In this document: one piece after another, positions 38,201 to 49,035 of the stretch
How the letters are laid out: every line of letters begins with the position of its first letter
Numbering within the stretch: position 1 is the stretch's first letter
Program-made: the position numbers and the translations under genes
From: Mactromeris polynyma
Taxonomy: Eukaryota; Mollusca; Bivalvia; Venerida; Mactridae
Length of the DNA: 64,000 nt
Assembly (NCBI GenBank): GCA_032209605.1
Contig: JASFXZ010000015.1
Coordinates: forward strand, 1,116,001-1,180,000
Reading direction: 5' to 3'
Notes under the pieces: model-generated
What the model was told of the DNA's origin: nothing
Seen by the model: the letters and a program-made list of their open reading frames with translations, nothing else
Databases searched by the model: none

Positions 38201-41200
38201 ACACAAGACTGTGCCTTATACTACTGATAAATATACAATAGAAAAAAATAAGTAAGTAGTTACAGAGAACATCACAAAAAATAAGAAACAAAGACAACAC
38301 CAACGTAAATTCGAAAAAATATATATTAGACGACACAATACAAACACAAATGGGCTGGTCGATAGTTTTAAGATACTCCATGGAACACATCATGTTAGTT
38401 CCAGAGGAAAAGTCAATGCCTACAAAGTCCCGAACATAATCCCCTAAGACATTGTGATCAGTCATATCCTGCCATACCAAGTACGGTTTACAAATATAAC
38501 TTCATTTAGTCTCAAAACATTAGTGTCCGGCGTGCAGTAAAAACAGGTGTGAAAATCTATCAAGTATTGCTTTACTTAAAAACTTATCTGCAGTTGTTCT
38601 CATTATGTCAGGTAGAGTCATAAAATGTAACAAGAAGTGTTTTGAAAACACATCTCTTGATATCTAATTACTTGTAATGGCTCGCTTTACCTCTCAAGTA
38701 CATATTTTAGTTCAATGTTTGTATAAATATGTTTTCAAAGTCAAATTCCAAAAAAATATAGCATGATACCACTACAGATAAAAAGGTGGAGTCAAATATT
38801 AAAGGTATTTAATGTATACTCAGAAGAAAAACTTTAGTCAGTATTTTCGTTTTGGTCCCAAGCTAGCTATTTGTATTTTTTGTTAAGTATAATTATGTTC
38901 ATATACAACACGAGTTTTACCTACTTTTCACATAAACATGGGTCAAATCACCATAAGCCACTGCAATAAACAGGTTTTGTCATTTCTTAGAAAATCACGA
39001 GGTGCACTTGCGCAGGTAAATGGTAAGGAGAGTTTGGCAACAAGTGGCGTAAATGAATAGTGATCACATTTAAATCATCTGGACATATCATATCGAAAAC
39101 AATCATGGGACGACGTCCAAGTTTATCATTAGATAACAGAAATATCGCTTTAGGATTGTTGGAAGCTGGCGTACGTGTTGCTGACTGCGCACGCCATTAT
39201 GCGGTTCATAAACGGACAATATTTCGTATACAAGCACGATTCCTACAGTAGTGCTAAGGACAGACCGCGGTCATGTAGACCTCGTAAAACGACGCCACGT
39301 GAAGATCAGTTTATAGTGACGTCATCGCTTCATGGTTGCCCGGAAGCTTGTTAATCAAGTACAAACTGCCACAGGAACCAGAATCTAGGTTTTCACTACC
39401 CGTAATTGTCTGAAGGCCGCAGGACTTCGTGCTCGTCGCCCTTACGTAGGCATCCCGTTGGCCGCATGTCACCGTACTGTACGTCTCAATTGGGCTCATC
39501 AACACGTTGGCTGGACTAGAAGGCATTGGAACAGGATTGTTTGTACTGATGAGTCCAAGTTTGATCTGCAAGGGCTAGAAGGAAGGAAGGAAGGATAAGT
39601 GTATGGAGACGGAAAGTGAACGGTTGGATCCTGCTAACGCCATCCAACGTGATCGCTACGGTGGTGGAAGTGTTATGGTATGGAGTGGGATTTCTCACAG
39701 TGGGAAAACAGAGATTAAAACAATACGTAGTGATCTTAATGCTGTTCACTATTGTGATGAAGTTATTGTTCCCGTCATCGTCCCGTACATAGCCAACCTT
39801 CATGCTGACGTTTTACAGCAAGATGACGTGCGCTGTCATACTGCACATTCCACACAGAACGTTCTGGCGGGAACAAACATTGATACGCTTAATTGGCCAG
39901 CGAAATCACTCAACCTCCCCCCGATCGAGCATATGTGGGACTATCTATAACACAAAGTACGTAACAGAGATGACGTCAGCAACGTGATGGATCTTGAGCG
40001 GGCCCTTCACGAGGCATGTGCAAGAGCACCACTTCACATTATTAGAACACTCATTAACAATATGAGACGTCGTTGTGTAGCTGTAATTGAGACACTGGGT
40101 GGTCACGCGAAATATTGACTTGCGCAATATTTTGACCCCCATGTTGAATATGAAGTATAAAATACTGTAATTATTCACAATTGTCTGGTTAAATTGTTAA
40201 CAAATGTTGGATATTAAATTAGCTATGTAGTAAGTAAATTGGTTTGACTTTATATTTTGCTTCCCAAAGTATAAGCACTCGGACTCAACTTTTTCTTCCG
40301 AGCAAATTTTTAAGTTCACAGTCATACTTGTGAATGTGTCATGATTGGATAACCATAAAACTACCGCTTTCTGTTTCAGCTATCACACAGCGGCACAGTG
40401 CTTGCATCAAAGACTGACTTCACTGCTAAATGGGATGAATTATGTCGGGTAAATACATTTATCAAATTATATTATTTTAGGGATGTCAATAATCGGTTAT
40501 TTTACTAACCGGTTAACCGTTTAATCTTCCGAACGGTTAACCGGTTAAGGTATACGTGTTTCGTATTTTGCCGTGTATATTTTTACCATATCCGCAATGT
40601 TTAAACTGAAAAATTGTTGAAAAAGTTGAACTCCTATTAAAGCAAATAAAATTATTTGCATTGCTTGATTACCAATTTAAGAAACAATGTAAAATATTAC
40701 TGTCATACAAAGTGAATGTCATTGCTGTTATATCTTAATGAAATTCATCGAAGAAAATAAATAAGTGCGATTTTAATTTGAACATTATTTTGCATTTCAT
40801 ATTCATTTGCAGTTTTGTATTAGTGTTTCCTGGTGCAACTATACCACAAATAGAGTTAGAACTATCAATTTTGTCCAATGTCTTGTTAGAACACTAACTA
40901 CATTTTCAGACATATCTTTGACTCGCATGTAACCTAGAACAACAGAACAATTTAGCTGGCAACCTTCCCGGGGTTATTTGACCTATACCACCAGAGTACT
41001 AATCCCAGCAAAGATATATTCTTCAGCAACGATCTGTTCTGCAACAAAGTGCTGTTTCATGCTAATTACTGTCTGTTACCGGTAAAGTGTTGTTCATCAG
41101 CACAATTCTATTCCTAGCGTAGGATTGTTTTTCAGCAAAGTTGTTTTACCCAATAAGAGTTTATATGCAGCGAATTTATTCTAATTTAGCTTTGTGTTTT

Positions 41201-44200
41201 ACCCAGAATAATATTTATACAATATACTGACTTGGTTACAGGCCAATAAACATTGAGATTTGTGTCATTAAATATATTTACTTCAACTTATATTTGGCCT
41301 TCAATACAGACCATAACATCATTATGTAATGAATTTCTTCACCACTAAATGTATTATCTTAATACTTGCAGATTCTAAACAGATTAAATCAAGGGTTAAC
41401 AGCAAACAAAATAACAAATCTACAATCATCAATTAATGATTCTCAACACCTATGTATAGATGAAAAGAAACAGGATGACTTTAATACAATTATAGAGGCA
41501 TGGGAAAGAATGGATGGAGATGTTATAGCAGTAGTTGAACAGCGTACAGATAGAATCGAACAAGGAATGAAAAGAGGGTTTGACAGTGTTCATGAAGCAC
41601 TAAAAGAAGTTAAAAAGCCTCGAGTGGAAAATGAGATAGGTATGTGAAGAATTGTTATATTTCAATATACTCGTTACTAAAAAATGGGACAAAGGAGAGT
41701 TATTTCCCTTTTAATGTTTTTGTAGTAACTATTTTTATAAGCCTGTTCAAAGAATGGGACATACATGTATTACACGTTTTTGTAGTTTCACCGGCGGCGG
41801 GCGGTGTCAGGCAAGTTGTCAGATCAATAACTTTTGAATTCTGTGTCCAATCTTTACAGACTTGGTCAGAATGTGTATGGGCATAATATCTTTGACAAGT
41901 TCGATTACCACCCATATCGCACTTGTCACTCCAGAGTTATTGCCCTTTAATTAGAGAAATTACCTAAAATTGGTCTTGTCCGATCAAAAACTTTAGCATT
42001 CTCTGTCCAATCTTCACCAGACTTGGTCAGAATGTATATGGGCATAATAATAGTTTGCTGGCTTACTCTCTGGGTAAAGCTAATTTGAATTTTTCTTGTA
42101 CACTGTACCAATATTGCTCATATAACATCCGTAATAGTTTCACAGCAATCTGTGGTACTATTTACTTTAAATTTGTATTTACCTATTGAACACCAGAGCT
42201 CATTTGGTTAGATCAGTATATATTGACTGCATAGTTGCAAATATAGCAGTATTGAATTGGATGGTATGATTGTTATCTGTTCTTGATTAATTTGGGGATA
42301 ATGCAGCAAACATCATTACCCCTTATTTATGTCGGGAAGCAGTCAGTTTGCTAGTGGTGGAACAGTAAATTCTGGTAAGAAACACATTAGTTCTGTACTG
42401 GTGAATCTAGTTCCATATGTGCAACGTTTAATACGTTCGAAGTAATTTTACTGTTTGCATTGTGGCTGTTTAGCTCACCTGAGCACTAGGCATATAATTC
42501 AAGTGTCGGATGCCTGATCGAGTGCCTAATCGTGCTGGATTTGATCATGGATTTTTCAATCCTTAATTTGGCACAATTGTTATTTTTGCAGGAAGTTATC
42601 TCGAGTGATTTATATAATTTGTACCGACTTACAAGTATCATAATTGATGAACAGTAGATAAGTCTGAACTAAATGACAGAACACACTTTGGGGAGTCTAT
42701 GTGTTCACCCGGTGTCCTTCTCATTGAGTGCCTCATTCATTGAGTAATCTTGATGAATCGTAATGAGAATAAAAGCCAGAAAATCTCTGAGAAGATTGTT
42801 AATCATTAATGGGCAGAAATGTTCATGTGACATCTCACTTATGGCTCAGGACTTGTAAAATTGTCATGTTTTACTTGAAAGATGTATTGAGTAGTTCGGC
42901 ATATCTTGTACACATTAATATTGGGAGCATTTTTTACACAAAATGTAAATATAAACCTTACAAATTTGCAGTCCTGTTTGACAGAAATTAAGATATTCTA
43001 TGTTACACATGAGTTGTGACCCTTAATTTTTGTCTAAACTTCTAAATAACACAACACTAGCTGCTACATTTCTTAAGCAATCTTTAAAATAAACTTACAA
43101 TCAGGATTGGTGCACCTGACTGGACAGTCCTAATATTTCAACATTTAGCACTTAAGTATTTTCTCCATTTCACAGTTTTTCCACATCTGTACTGAAACAT
43201 TTCTTCTACATTACACAGTGACAATTTAAAAATGAAAAGATTAATTAAATTCCGATACATGTAATATATAGGGTAAGATTATAAATGATATGTTTCTATG
43301 AGAATATTACTCTTGAATTCTAGTTATTATATTGTCAAACTCATTCTGACTAATTCAAGGTTGTGATGCCATTGTTTACATGGTATATATAAAATATATT
43401 TGTGTCTGTAATACTAGTTAATCTGTTTTCAATTTTTTTATTTCATCCATTTCAGATATTCAACAAGAACTGAAGAATAAGTACATGCTAAATTGCACTG
43501 CCATAACAGTATCACCACTGTTCAGATTTGAGAAAGAAGAGTTGATGAAACTTTATAAAATTCCTACTTTTTTCCTGACGGAATGCCATGGAACTCAACC
43601 AATCCAGAAAGATATCGAAGTTACATCTTGTAAGCAAATATTCTATAAGGAGGATCAACCATGTAGAAATATTTACATTACTGGTGATGCTGGTGTTGGC
43701 AAGACATCGTTTTGTCAGTTTTTGTGCTTGATATGGTACAAGTCAAAATCTTGCATTGATATAGTAAATGAAGAAATGAAAGAGTATGTTGATTTCATAG
43801 GGAAGTTTGATTTTGTATTTTATATAACACTACGTGATTCAGATCGCATCGATGTGATAGCTATGATTGTGGATCAATTGTTGTTCACCCAATCTCTTGA
43901 TGAATGGAATAAAATGTACAGTTGTATCAAAGATATTCTCAAACAAAAGGAGTGCTTGGTGATTCTAGATGGTCTGGACGAATGGAAGCCGGATGCAAGA
44001 GGAAAAAAAGACATTTCAATACCTAGTAGATCATTTTCCAAGAAATGTTTTTATTTGACAACTTGCCGGCCTTATAAAACGGAAAACTTACTTTTGTGCA
44101 AAGATCTAGATCATCAAGTGAAAATTACAGGCATTACCGGGAAATCGTCCAATGAATATATTGAAGAGCTAGTTAGATATATTAATAAGAAGAATGGTGA

Positions 44201-46085
44201 AAATAAAGATCCAGAGAGATTCCAGACAGAAGTGATGGAATGTGGTCTCGGAGACTTACTCTGTATACCAACCATTTCTTCAAATTTAATTGTAGTTTGG
44301 TTTGAACAAAAACTGACTAACATGTCTAGAACACTTATTTATGGTAACATTGTGGACATGCTGTTTGAAATGGCTGTAAATCGGGAAATTGAGTTTCCAC
44401 CATCAACAGCTTCTGAATTACAACTAGCTGCTTCTCTATCAAAGTTGAACTATATGAACAAACATGTCTCATTGTTGCAGAAAGTGTGTTTACTTTCATT
44501 TAGATCTTTGTTTAGTCAAGATGAATGTGTAGCTACTCTTGTATTCACTAGACAACAGTTGGGGTCAGACCCTTATTGTTTGTACCCTGAACAAATGGAC
44601 TTGTTGTGCAAAATTGGTATTCTATCTAAAAACAAAATAATTGGGCGATTTGGGAAGCAAGAACAAAAACTCAATTTCTTGCATCTTAGCTATCTCGAAT
44701 TTTTCGCAGCTTTGTTTGTATCCTCATTTGACAGAGATAATATATTTAATGATCTTGTGGTTAAGAATTGGACCTCGCTAAATCAGGTTTTGCCATTTAA
44801 AAATTTCTTCCTGTTCCTTGCAGGATTTTCAATACAAACAGTTGATCAATTGTTCAGTACTATTTACCCAAAAATATCGAATGATTTAACTGTAATCAGA
44901 AGAAATACTATCTTTCACTATCGCTATGATCCTTATAATAAGCAGTTAAAGTCACTACAGTCTATTGTGATCAGTTGTATCAAGGAAAGTAGAACATCTA
45001 GTGATGAAAATGTCTTCATAAAACTTGAAGATTTTTATTTTGAAGACAATTCTAACATTGAGATATTGAAGCCACTGATAGAGTTTAATAAGACATGTAT
45101 AAGATCTATATATTCAGTTAATGGTAAATATTTTGATATATTTGATCAGATAAAAAATCTCCAATGTTTAAATGTTGGTAAAGTGTTGCCTGCTGATTAT
45201 AAAAAGTTCACTTGGTTCATATTACAGAATAAATCAACATTGCACACTGTTTGTATTAAAGGTGATTCTGATACAAAACCATTGATACCAGAATTACCTG
45301 TGAGAAGTCTCGAACATCTGACATCATTGTCTCTGTCTTTTGTTAAAATGCAACGTAACAGTTTACATAATCTGGTGAAATTTCTGTCTGACAATGTTCT
45401 CATTGAAAATATAAAATTGTGCTTTGTGTATTGTGATCATCACCAGCGTGGTGATAGAGACTGTACATTGACTCTAAATCTTCCACATCATACAAAACTC
45501 ACTTTTTTATGTCTGGGGAATGTTAATATTTTATGTAATAATGTAAACAATTCTAGTTTAAAGTACATCTCATTGTCTCCATTATCTAAGAGGAGTGTTA
45601 GTTATATTGATGTATTTAACTGTATTAAGGATTCACAACTTGAATGTCTTAATATCAGTGGACGTAACGGGTTAGATTACAATACACTGAAAACCTTGAG
45701 ACATACAGTGAACACTCTTCGATATATCAAGTTACTAACACTGTGGGACATGAAGTTACCTGATGATGTTTTATTACAACTACATCCTGATGTAACACAA
45801 GTGCAGATAGAGCTGACTGTTGTCACAATGAGTCGTCAATATTTTCATTCTTTCATTGAGAATGTTGTAAACAATAAAACTGTGATAAAAGTTGCGTTAT
45901 ATGAATGTAAGATTACATCAGTTGATGGAGAAACTCGCAGAGAACTGTCAGTGCAGGAATCGTTTGATTATATGTCTGAGTATCTTACATCAATATCTAC
46001 AGTAAACATCACCTATAAAGATAGATATAAAGTTAAAGGTCTCGATGGTTTGATGTTACAATTCGAAAATTTCGATGAAACTTGA
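29271..46085 (+). CDS. NLR-like receptor 1: 2A-like leader, CXorf38-like, DZIP3-type HEPN, NACHT, LRR
   Basis: Predicted innate-immune sensor. Exons: 29271-29457, 30493-31016, 31367-31532, 32724-32793, 33351-33724, 40380-40448, 41372-41639, 43456-46085. A 5'UTR intron ends in ttcag at 29263. Order: hydrophobic segment, about residues 34-52, then GIEPNPGP 54-61; a Cys-rich CXorf38-like domain with RNKIFH; a DZIP3-type HEPN (NFDITLLTCLLRNVCG) whose RNELSH motif spans the junction 33724/40380; a short coiled coil; NACHT with Walker A GDAGVGKTS (Lys codon 43701) and Walker B CLVILDGLDEW; HLSYLEFFAAL in the winged-helix region; then leucine-rich repeats to the C-terminus. Exon 3 appears to carry a one-base frameshift near 31460 (166 bases where 165 are needed), so the full form would stop at about 31495. 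Corrected length is about 1428 residues. Skipping exons 2-4 gives an intact 1175-residue frame. Confidence 0.82.
29430..29453 (+). other. 2A-like motif GIEPNPGP in NLR gene 1
   Basis: Codons for G-I-E-P-N-P-G-P follow directly on a hydrophobic stretch (CFIGILLIMA). The canonical 2A/ribosome-skipping core is D-V/I-E-x-N-P-G-P; here the first Asp is Gly. If active, skipping would fall between the final Gly and Pro. Whether it works with Gly at that place is not known from the sequence. Confidence 0.75.
31090..31210. repeat. Dispersed repeat with 'tggtcagaatgtgtatgggcat'
   Basis: Shares 'tggtcagaatgtgtatgggc', 'caagttcgat' and 'gagttattgccctttg' with 41800-42060. Intronic. Confidence 0.65.
31905..32370. 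repeat. Tandem repeat of about 180-190 bp, two to three diverged copies
   Basis: The phrases 'gaaactgggttatcttggg', 'actaggtcact', 'caattatagt', 'cacttcaaaggtcac' and 'acgtggtcagaat' recur in the same order with a period near 180 bases. In the intron before the 32724 exon of NLR gene 1. Confidence 0.65.
33780..35295 (+). repeat. Several partial copies of dispersed repeat family A
   Basis: Blocks at about 33790-33960, 34215-34440 (with 'cagttccaagggtgtaattc') and 35120-35295 (with 'cggaggtctgtgtggggagg'). They match the 5' and 3' halves of the complete copy at 37240-37690. All lie in intron 5 of NLR gene 1. Confidence 0.65.
35296..37235. other. Intronic stretch with nothing recognised
   Basis: Within intron 5 of NLR gene 1. 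Short open frames only. A run of G at 36865-36874. No exon with matching phase and homology was found here. Confidence 0.45.
37240..37690 (-). repeat. Dispersed repeat family A, longest copy
   Basis: On the minus strand this copy runs from 'cccccagtatgtttttgctg' and 'acagttccaaggctgtaatt' through 'ccggagatctgcgtggggag' to 'atgtatgtggctttccctgt'. It links the 5' and 3' parts seen separately elsewhere. About 450 bp, no conserved open frame. A further short piece lies at 38165-38215. Confidence 0.7.
38818..40303 (+). mobile_element. Dead Tc1-like DNA transposon in intron 5 of NLR gene 1
   Basis: Imperfect 22-bp inverted termini, 18 of 22 matching: 'actcagaagaaaaactttag' at 38818 and its complement ending at 40303. 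About 1.49 kb, the normal size of a Tc1 element. An N-terminal DNA-binding part reads MGRRPSLSLDNRNIALGLL and CARHYAVHKRTIFRIQARF (about 39105-39248). A C-terminal DDE part (39603-39950) reads GGGSVMVWSGIS, LQQDDVRCHTA, LNWPAKSLNLPPIEHMWDYL. The frame between them is broken by several stops and frameshifts, so the transposase is a pseudogene. Confidence 0.85.
39105..39950 (+). pseudogene. Tc1-like transposase relic
   Basis: The helix-turn-helix half and the catalytic half are both recognisable but lie in different frames, with stops between about 39250 and 39600. The first Asp of the catalytic triad falls in the damaged middle. The second is in QQDDVRCHTA, and the acidic residue near the end is the Glu of PPIEHMWD. 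Confidence 0.8.
41780..42065. repeat. Dispersed repeat with 'acttggtcagaatgtgtatggg', two units
   Basis: Two tandem copies (about 41850-41960 and 41990-42060) of 'cttggtcagaatgtatatgg' + 'gcataat', with 'gagttattgccctttaatta' between. Same family as 31090-31210. Intronic in NLR gene 1. Confidence 0.65.
42066..43455. other. Intronic stretch, nothing recognised
   Basis: The last intron of NLR gene 1, ending in a normal pyrimidine tract and ttcag at 43455. No conserved exon or RNA was seen. Confidence 0.5.
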
Positions 46086-46713
46086 AAAAATGAGCGAAAA
46101 TTGAGCGGACAAAAATAACTTTTTTATTAAAGAAGGGAAACATGTCATGTGACCATGCATTATCTTTCATTAGATCATTTCCTACAAGTTGATCAAGTTT
46201 TAATGCAAAATTCTAAAAAAAGGTGTTTTATAAAACAGGGATTTTTAAGGAAAATCGTCATTTATTCACATCAATCACTGAGATAAACAATCATTAAGTT
46301 TATTCCACAGTTAGTAAACTTATTTATAATTCAATTTATTGTTTTATTTGTAAAAATGAAATATTTAGTTGACATTTCAGAGATTTTGATCTACATTGAC
46401 TTACAGAACTCTCGGCTTGATATACCATTTTAACGACTTTGATCTATAGTATCCCATGATCAGGCGGGTACATTTAGTACTCACATAGCCTGTAGGACAT
46501 TTGTATATATATCAATAGGTAACTTTTATTTCCTTGATGTTTTGTGGTGATTAATTCTTCATGATTGTATCATTCTGTAGTGTGTGTGAAAGCATCAATT
46601 CCACTCTAGTTATTTTACCAAATAAGATTATCTCGAGTGTATAACTTAATTATTGTGATGTTTTATTCTATGAATATGTATATGATGAACAGTATACTGT
46701 GTATTAATCAACA

Positions 46714-46719
46714 AATAAA
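46714..46719 (+). promoter_or_regulatory. Polyadenylation signal of NLR gene 1
   Basis: AATAAA about 630 bases after the stop codon. The surrounding sequence (gtattaatcaaca...aaa.catttatgttatcagta) is conserved at the matching place downstream of NLR gene 2, which supports a real 3' end. Confidence 0.7.
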
Positions 46720-46789
46720 TCATTTATGTTATCAGTACCAATCTTGTTGTTTTGATATTCTGGTTTGTGTTATTGTCGAGCTCGACATA

Positions 46790-47620
46790 GTGGACACAAT
46801 GGCGGTCCGGTGTATGTGAGTGCGATCGTCCAGCTTTGTCCGAACCATAACTCTATCACTTATTGGAGTATTTTCAAATGACTTGGCATAAACGTTCACC
46901 ATGGTGAGACGGAGTGTCGCGTCAATAACCCGTGTCCGTAGCTCAAAGGTCACTGTTAGTGGTCAAATGTCAAAATTGGATCTATATTTCTTTGTCCGGA
47001 CCATTACTCTAATAATTTTTTGGGGCTTTTCAAATAACCTGGCACAAATGTTCACCATGATGAGACGGGATGTCTCGCGTGTCCATAGTTCTTAGATTAG
47101 GGTCACACTTAGTGGTCAAATGTCAAAAATGGGTCTAGATTTCTTTCTCCGGATCATTTCACTGTAATTCATTGGGCGAATTTTCATATATCTTGGCACA
47201 AATATTCACCACGATGAGATGGCATGTAGTGCGCAAGACCCGTGACAAGAGCACAAACACGTAGTGGTCAAATGTCAAAATTGGGTCAAGATGTTTTTTC
47301 CGGACCATTACCTTTGGGAGATTTTCAAATAACTTGGCACAAAAGTTAACCATGATGAGACGGGATGTCGCGTGCAAAACCCGAGTCCGTAACTCAAAGG
47401 TCAATGTCAGACTTTTTATATATAAATAATGATTCAAAAACATTGTTTCCGGAATATTACACAATGTCATCTATTGGGGATTTTCAAATTACTTGGCACA
47501 AATATTCACCAAGGTGACCTCATGTGTTGTGCAAGACCCATACCTTACCAGTACATTGCTCAATGGTCAAAGTCACACTTCCAAAGTAAACAAAAAATAT
47601 CTTTAAAAAATATGTTCGGC
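46790..47620. repeat. Satellite-like repeat, about 150-170 bp unit, five to six copies
   Basis: Recurrent 'aacttggcacaaatgttcac' + 'catggtgagacggg...tgtcgcgtc', 'tcaaaggtcactgttagtgg' and 'tcaaatgtcaaaattgggtc'. The same unit occurs in the opposite orientation at 59.7-60.65 kb, inside NLR gene 2. Confidence 0.85.
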
Positions 47621-48835
47621 GCAACTTGAAGTACGCAAATTTGTTGCAATCTGAAGGTTAAAGCTACATATTTCAAGTGCTAAAGTGAATTTATAGGTGT
47701 TGATTCAATGATAAGATTCTACATTGTGTTAATAAATTACGTATTGATACATTAAATAGCTCTAACATTTACTGAATTATCTCCCCTTCGACTCTCGATC
47801 ACGGTAGCAGGAATTCGGCTGTCTCTCAGATCTATTGTAATTTAAAAGTAATGATTACTGAGTTTTATTTCTTACATATTACGATATTTATTTATTTACG
47901 GAAAGCTTGTAGACGACTCAGAGACCTGTAATAATTAAGTTTGGCCCCAAATACTGCACTGTTCAGCAATGTAAAATTGTCCGTTTGAGACTTTGTTAGT
48001 AAGTATCTGTAACCTTGTATTATTGCAATGATAGTTTCGTATTGGTAGATTTTATAAGCAACGTATAGATAACTATTTGTCATTTGAATATGTTCAGTTA
48101 AGTCTGACATTAAATTACATAAACCCATCTTACATTGACATTTGCAGTCGGATGTTTTATCTGAACTTCAATTACGCGAGTATTCACATTATTGAAGTCA
48201 CCAACACAAACCTGTTGTTTAATTACTCGAGAATCCTATACGTTAGTCGTTTTACGTTTTATTTTGAAGTGAACCTTTGTTTATTTATGTATATGAAAAT
48301 GTGATCACTCGTCCAGCAAGTATATATGTCTGTTAAACCTAGGGTTCAATAGCGAATTACAATATTTTTTATTTCAATGATGTCTTTAATTAATGCTTTT
48401 ATGAAAATACAGGTATATTAACATTAACTATGGTTGAAGAATGGTAACACGTTCAAATATTGCAAAGATGATATCAAATCATACCTATATTTTGATATCC
48501 CAAATGTTTTGCAATTTTAAAATCAAAGTGTTTTCTATTTTTAAAATCCAATTATTGTTTAATTTGATATCTAATTATTCTCAATTTTTGTACAATTGTA
48601 TTATGTTTTAATTTTATAGAGTTGAATATTTTTTTTAAAAATGTATAATCAAATAAAAGAATAATTTCAATATCAAAATCAAAAAAGAATGAAAACATAA
48701 TACAATTGTACAATTGATCCTGTGTTTTATTTGTGGTAAAATCCACACATAAAATTAAATAAATCATGTACATTAAAATTCAGTTTACTATACAAATGTG
48801 CAAGAGTATTTATTTACGGCAACCATCTTAATACT
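47621..48835. other. Gene-free stretch
   Basis: AT-rich intergenic sequence. Short frames only, with no domain and no paired splice sites found. Confidence 0.5.
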
Positions 48836-49035
48836 CATACTCTGCTGGGCAGTCACCTGGAAGTTCCTGGTTCGATTCCCTGTCAGGGCAGGTCAGATCC
48901 TTCTATGATATTTTGCTACGGTCATTTGTCCTCCACCTCTGATTCTTGAGAAGTAGTTGTCAGCTGTTGTGGTAGAGCAAGTTAGTATCGTTGGTTAATA
49001 AATAGATCAACTGACCGCCATATAATTATATTGTC
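48836..49035 (+). repeat. SINE-like repeat
   Basis: Contains a B-box-like 'cctggttcgattccctgtca' followed by 'gtcatttgtcctccacctct' + 'gattcttgagaagt', a block that also appears (diverged) near 18.9 kb and, reversed, near 3.1 kb. Confidence 0.5.
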
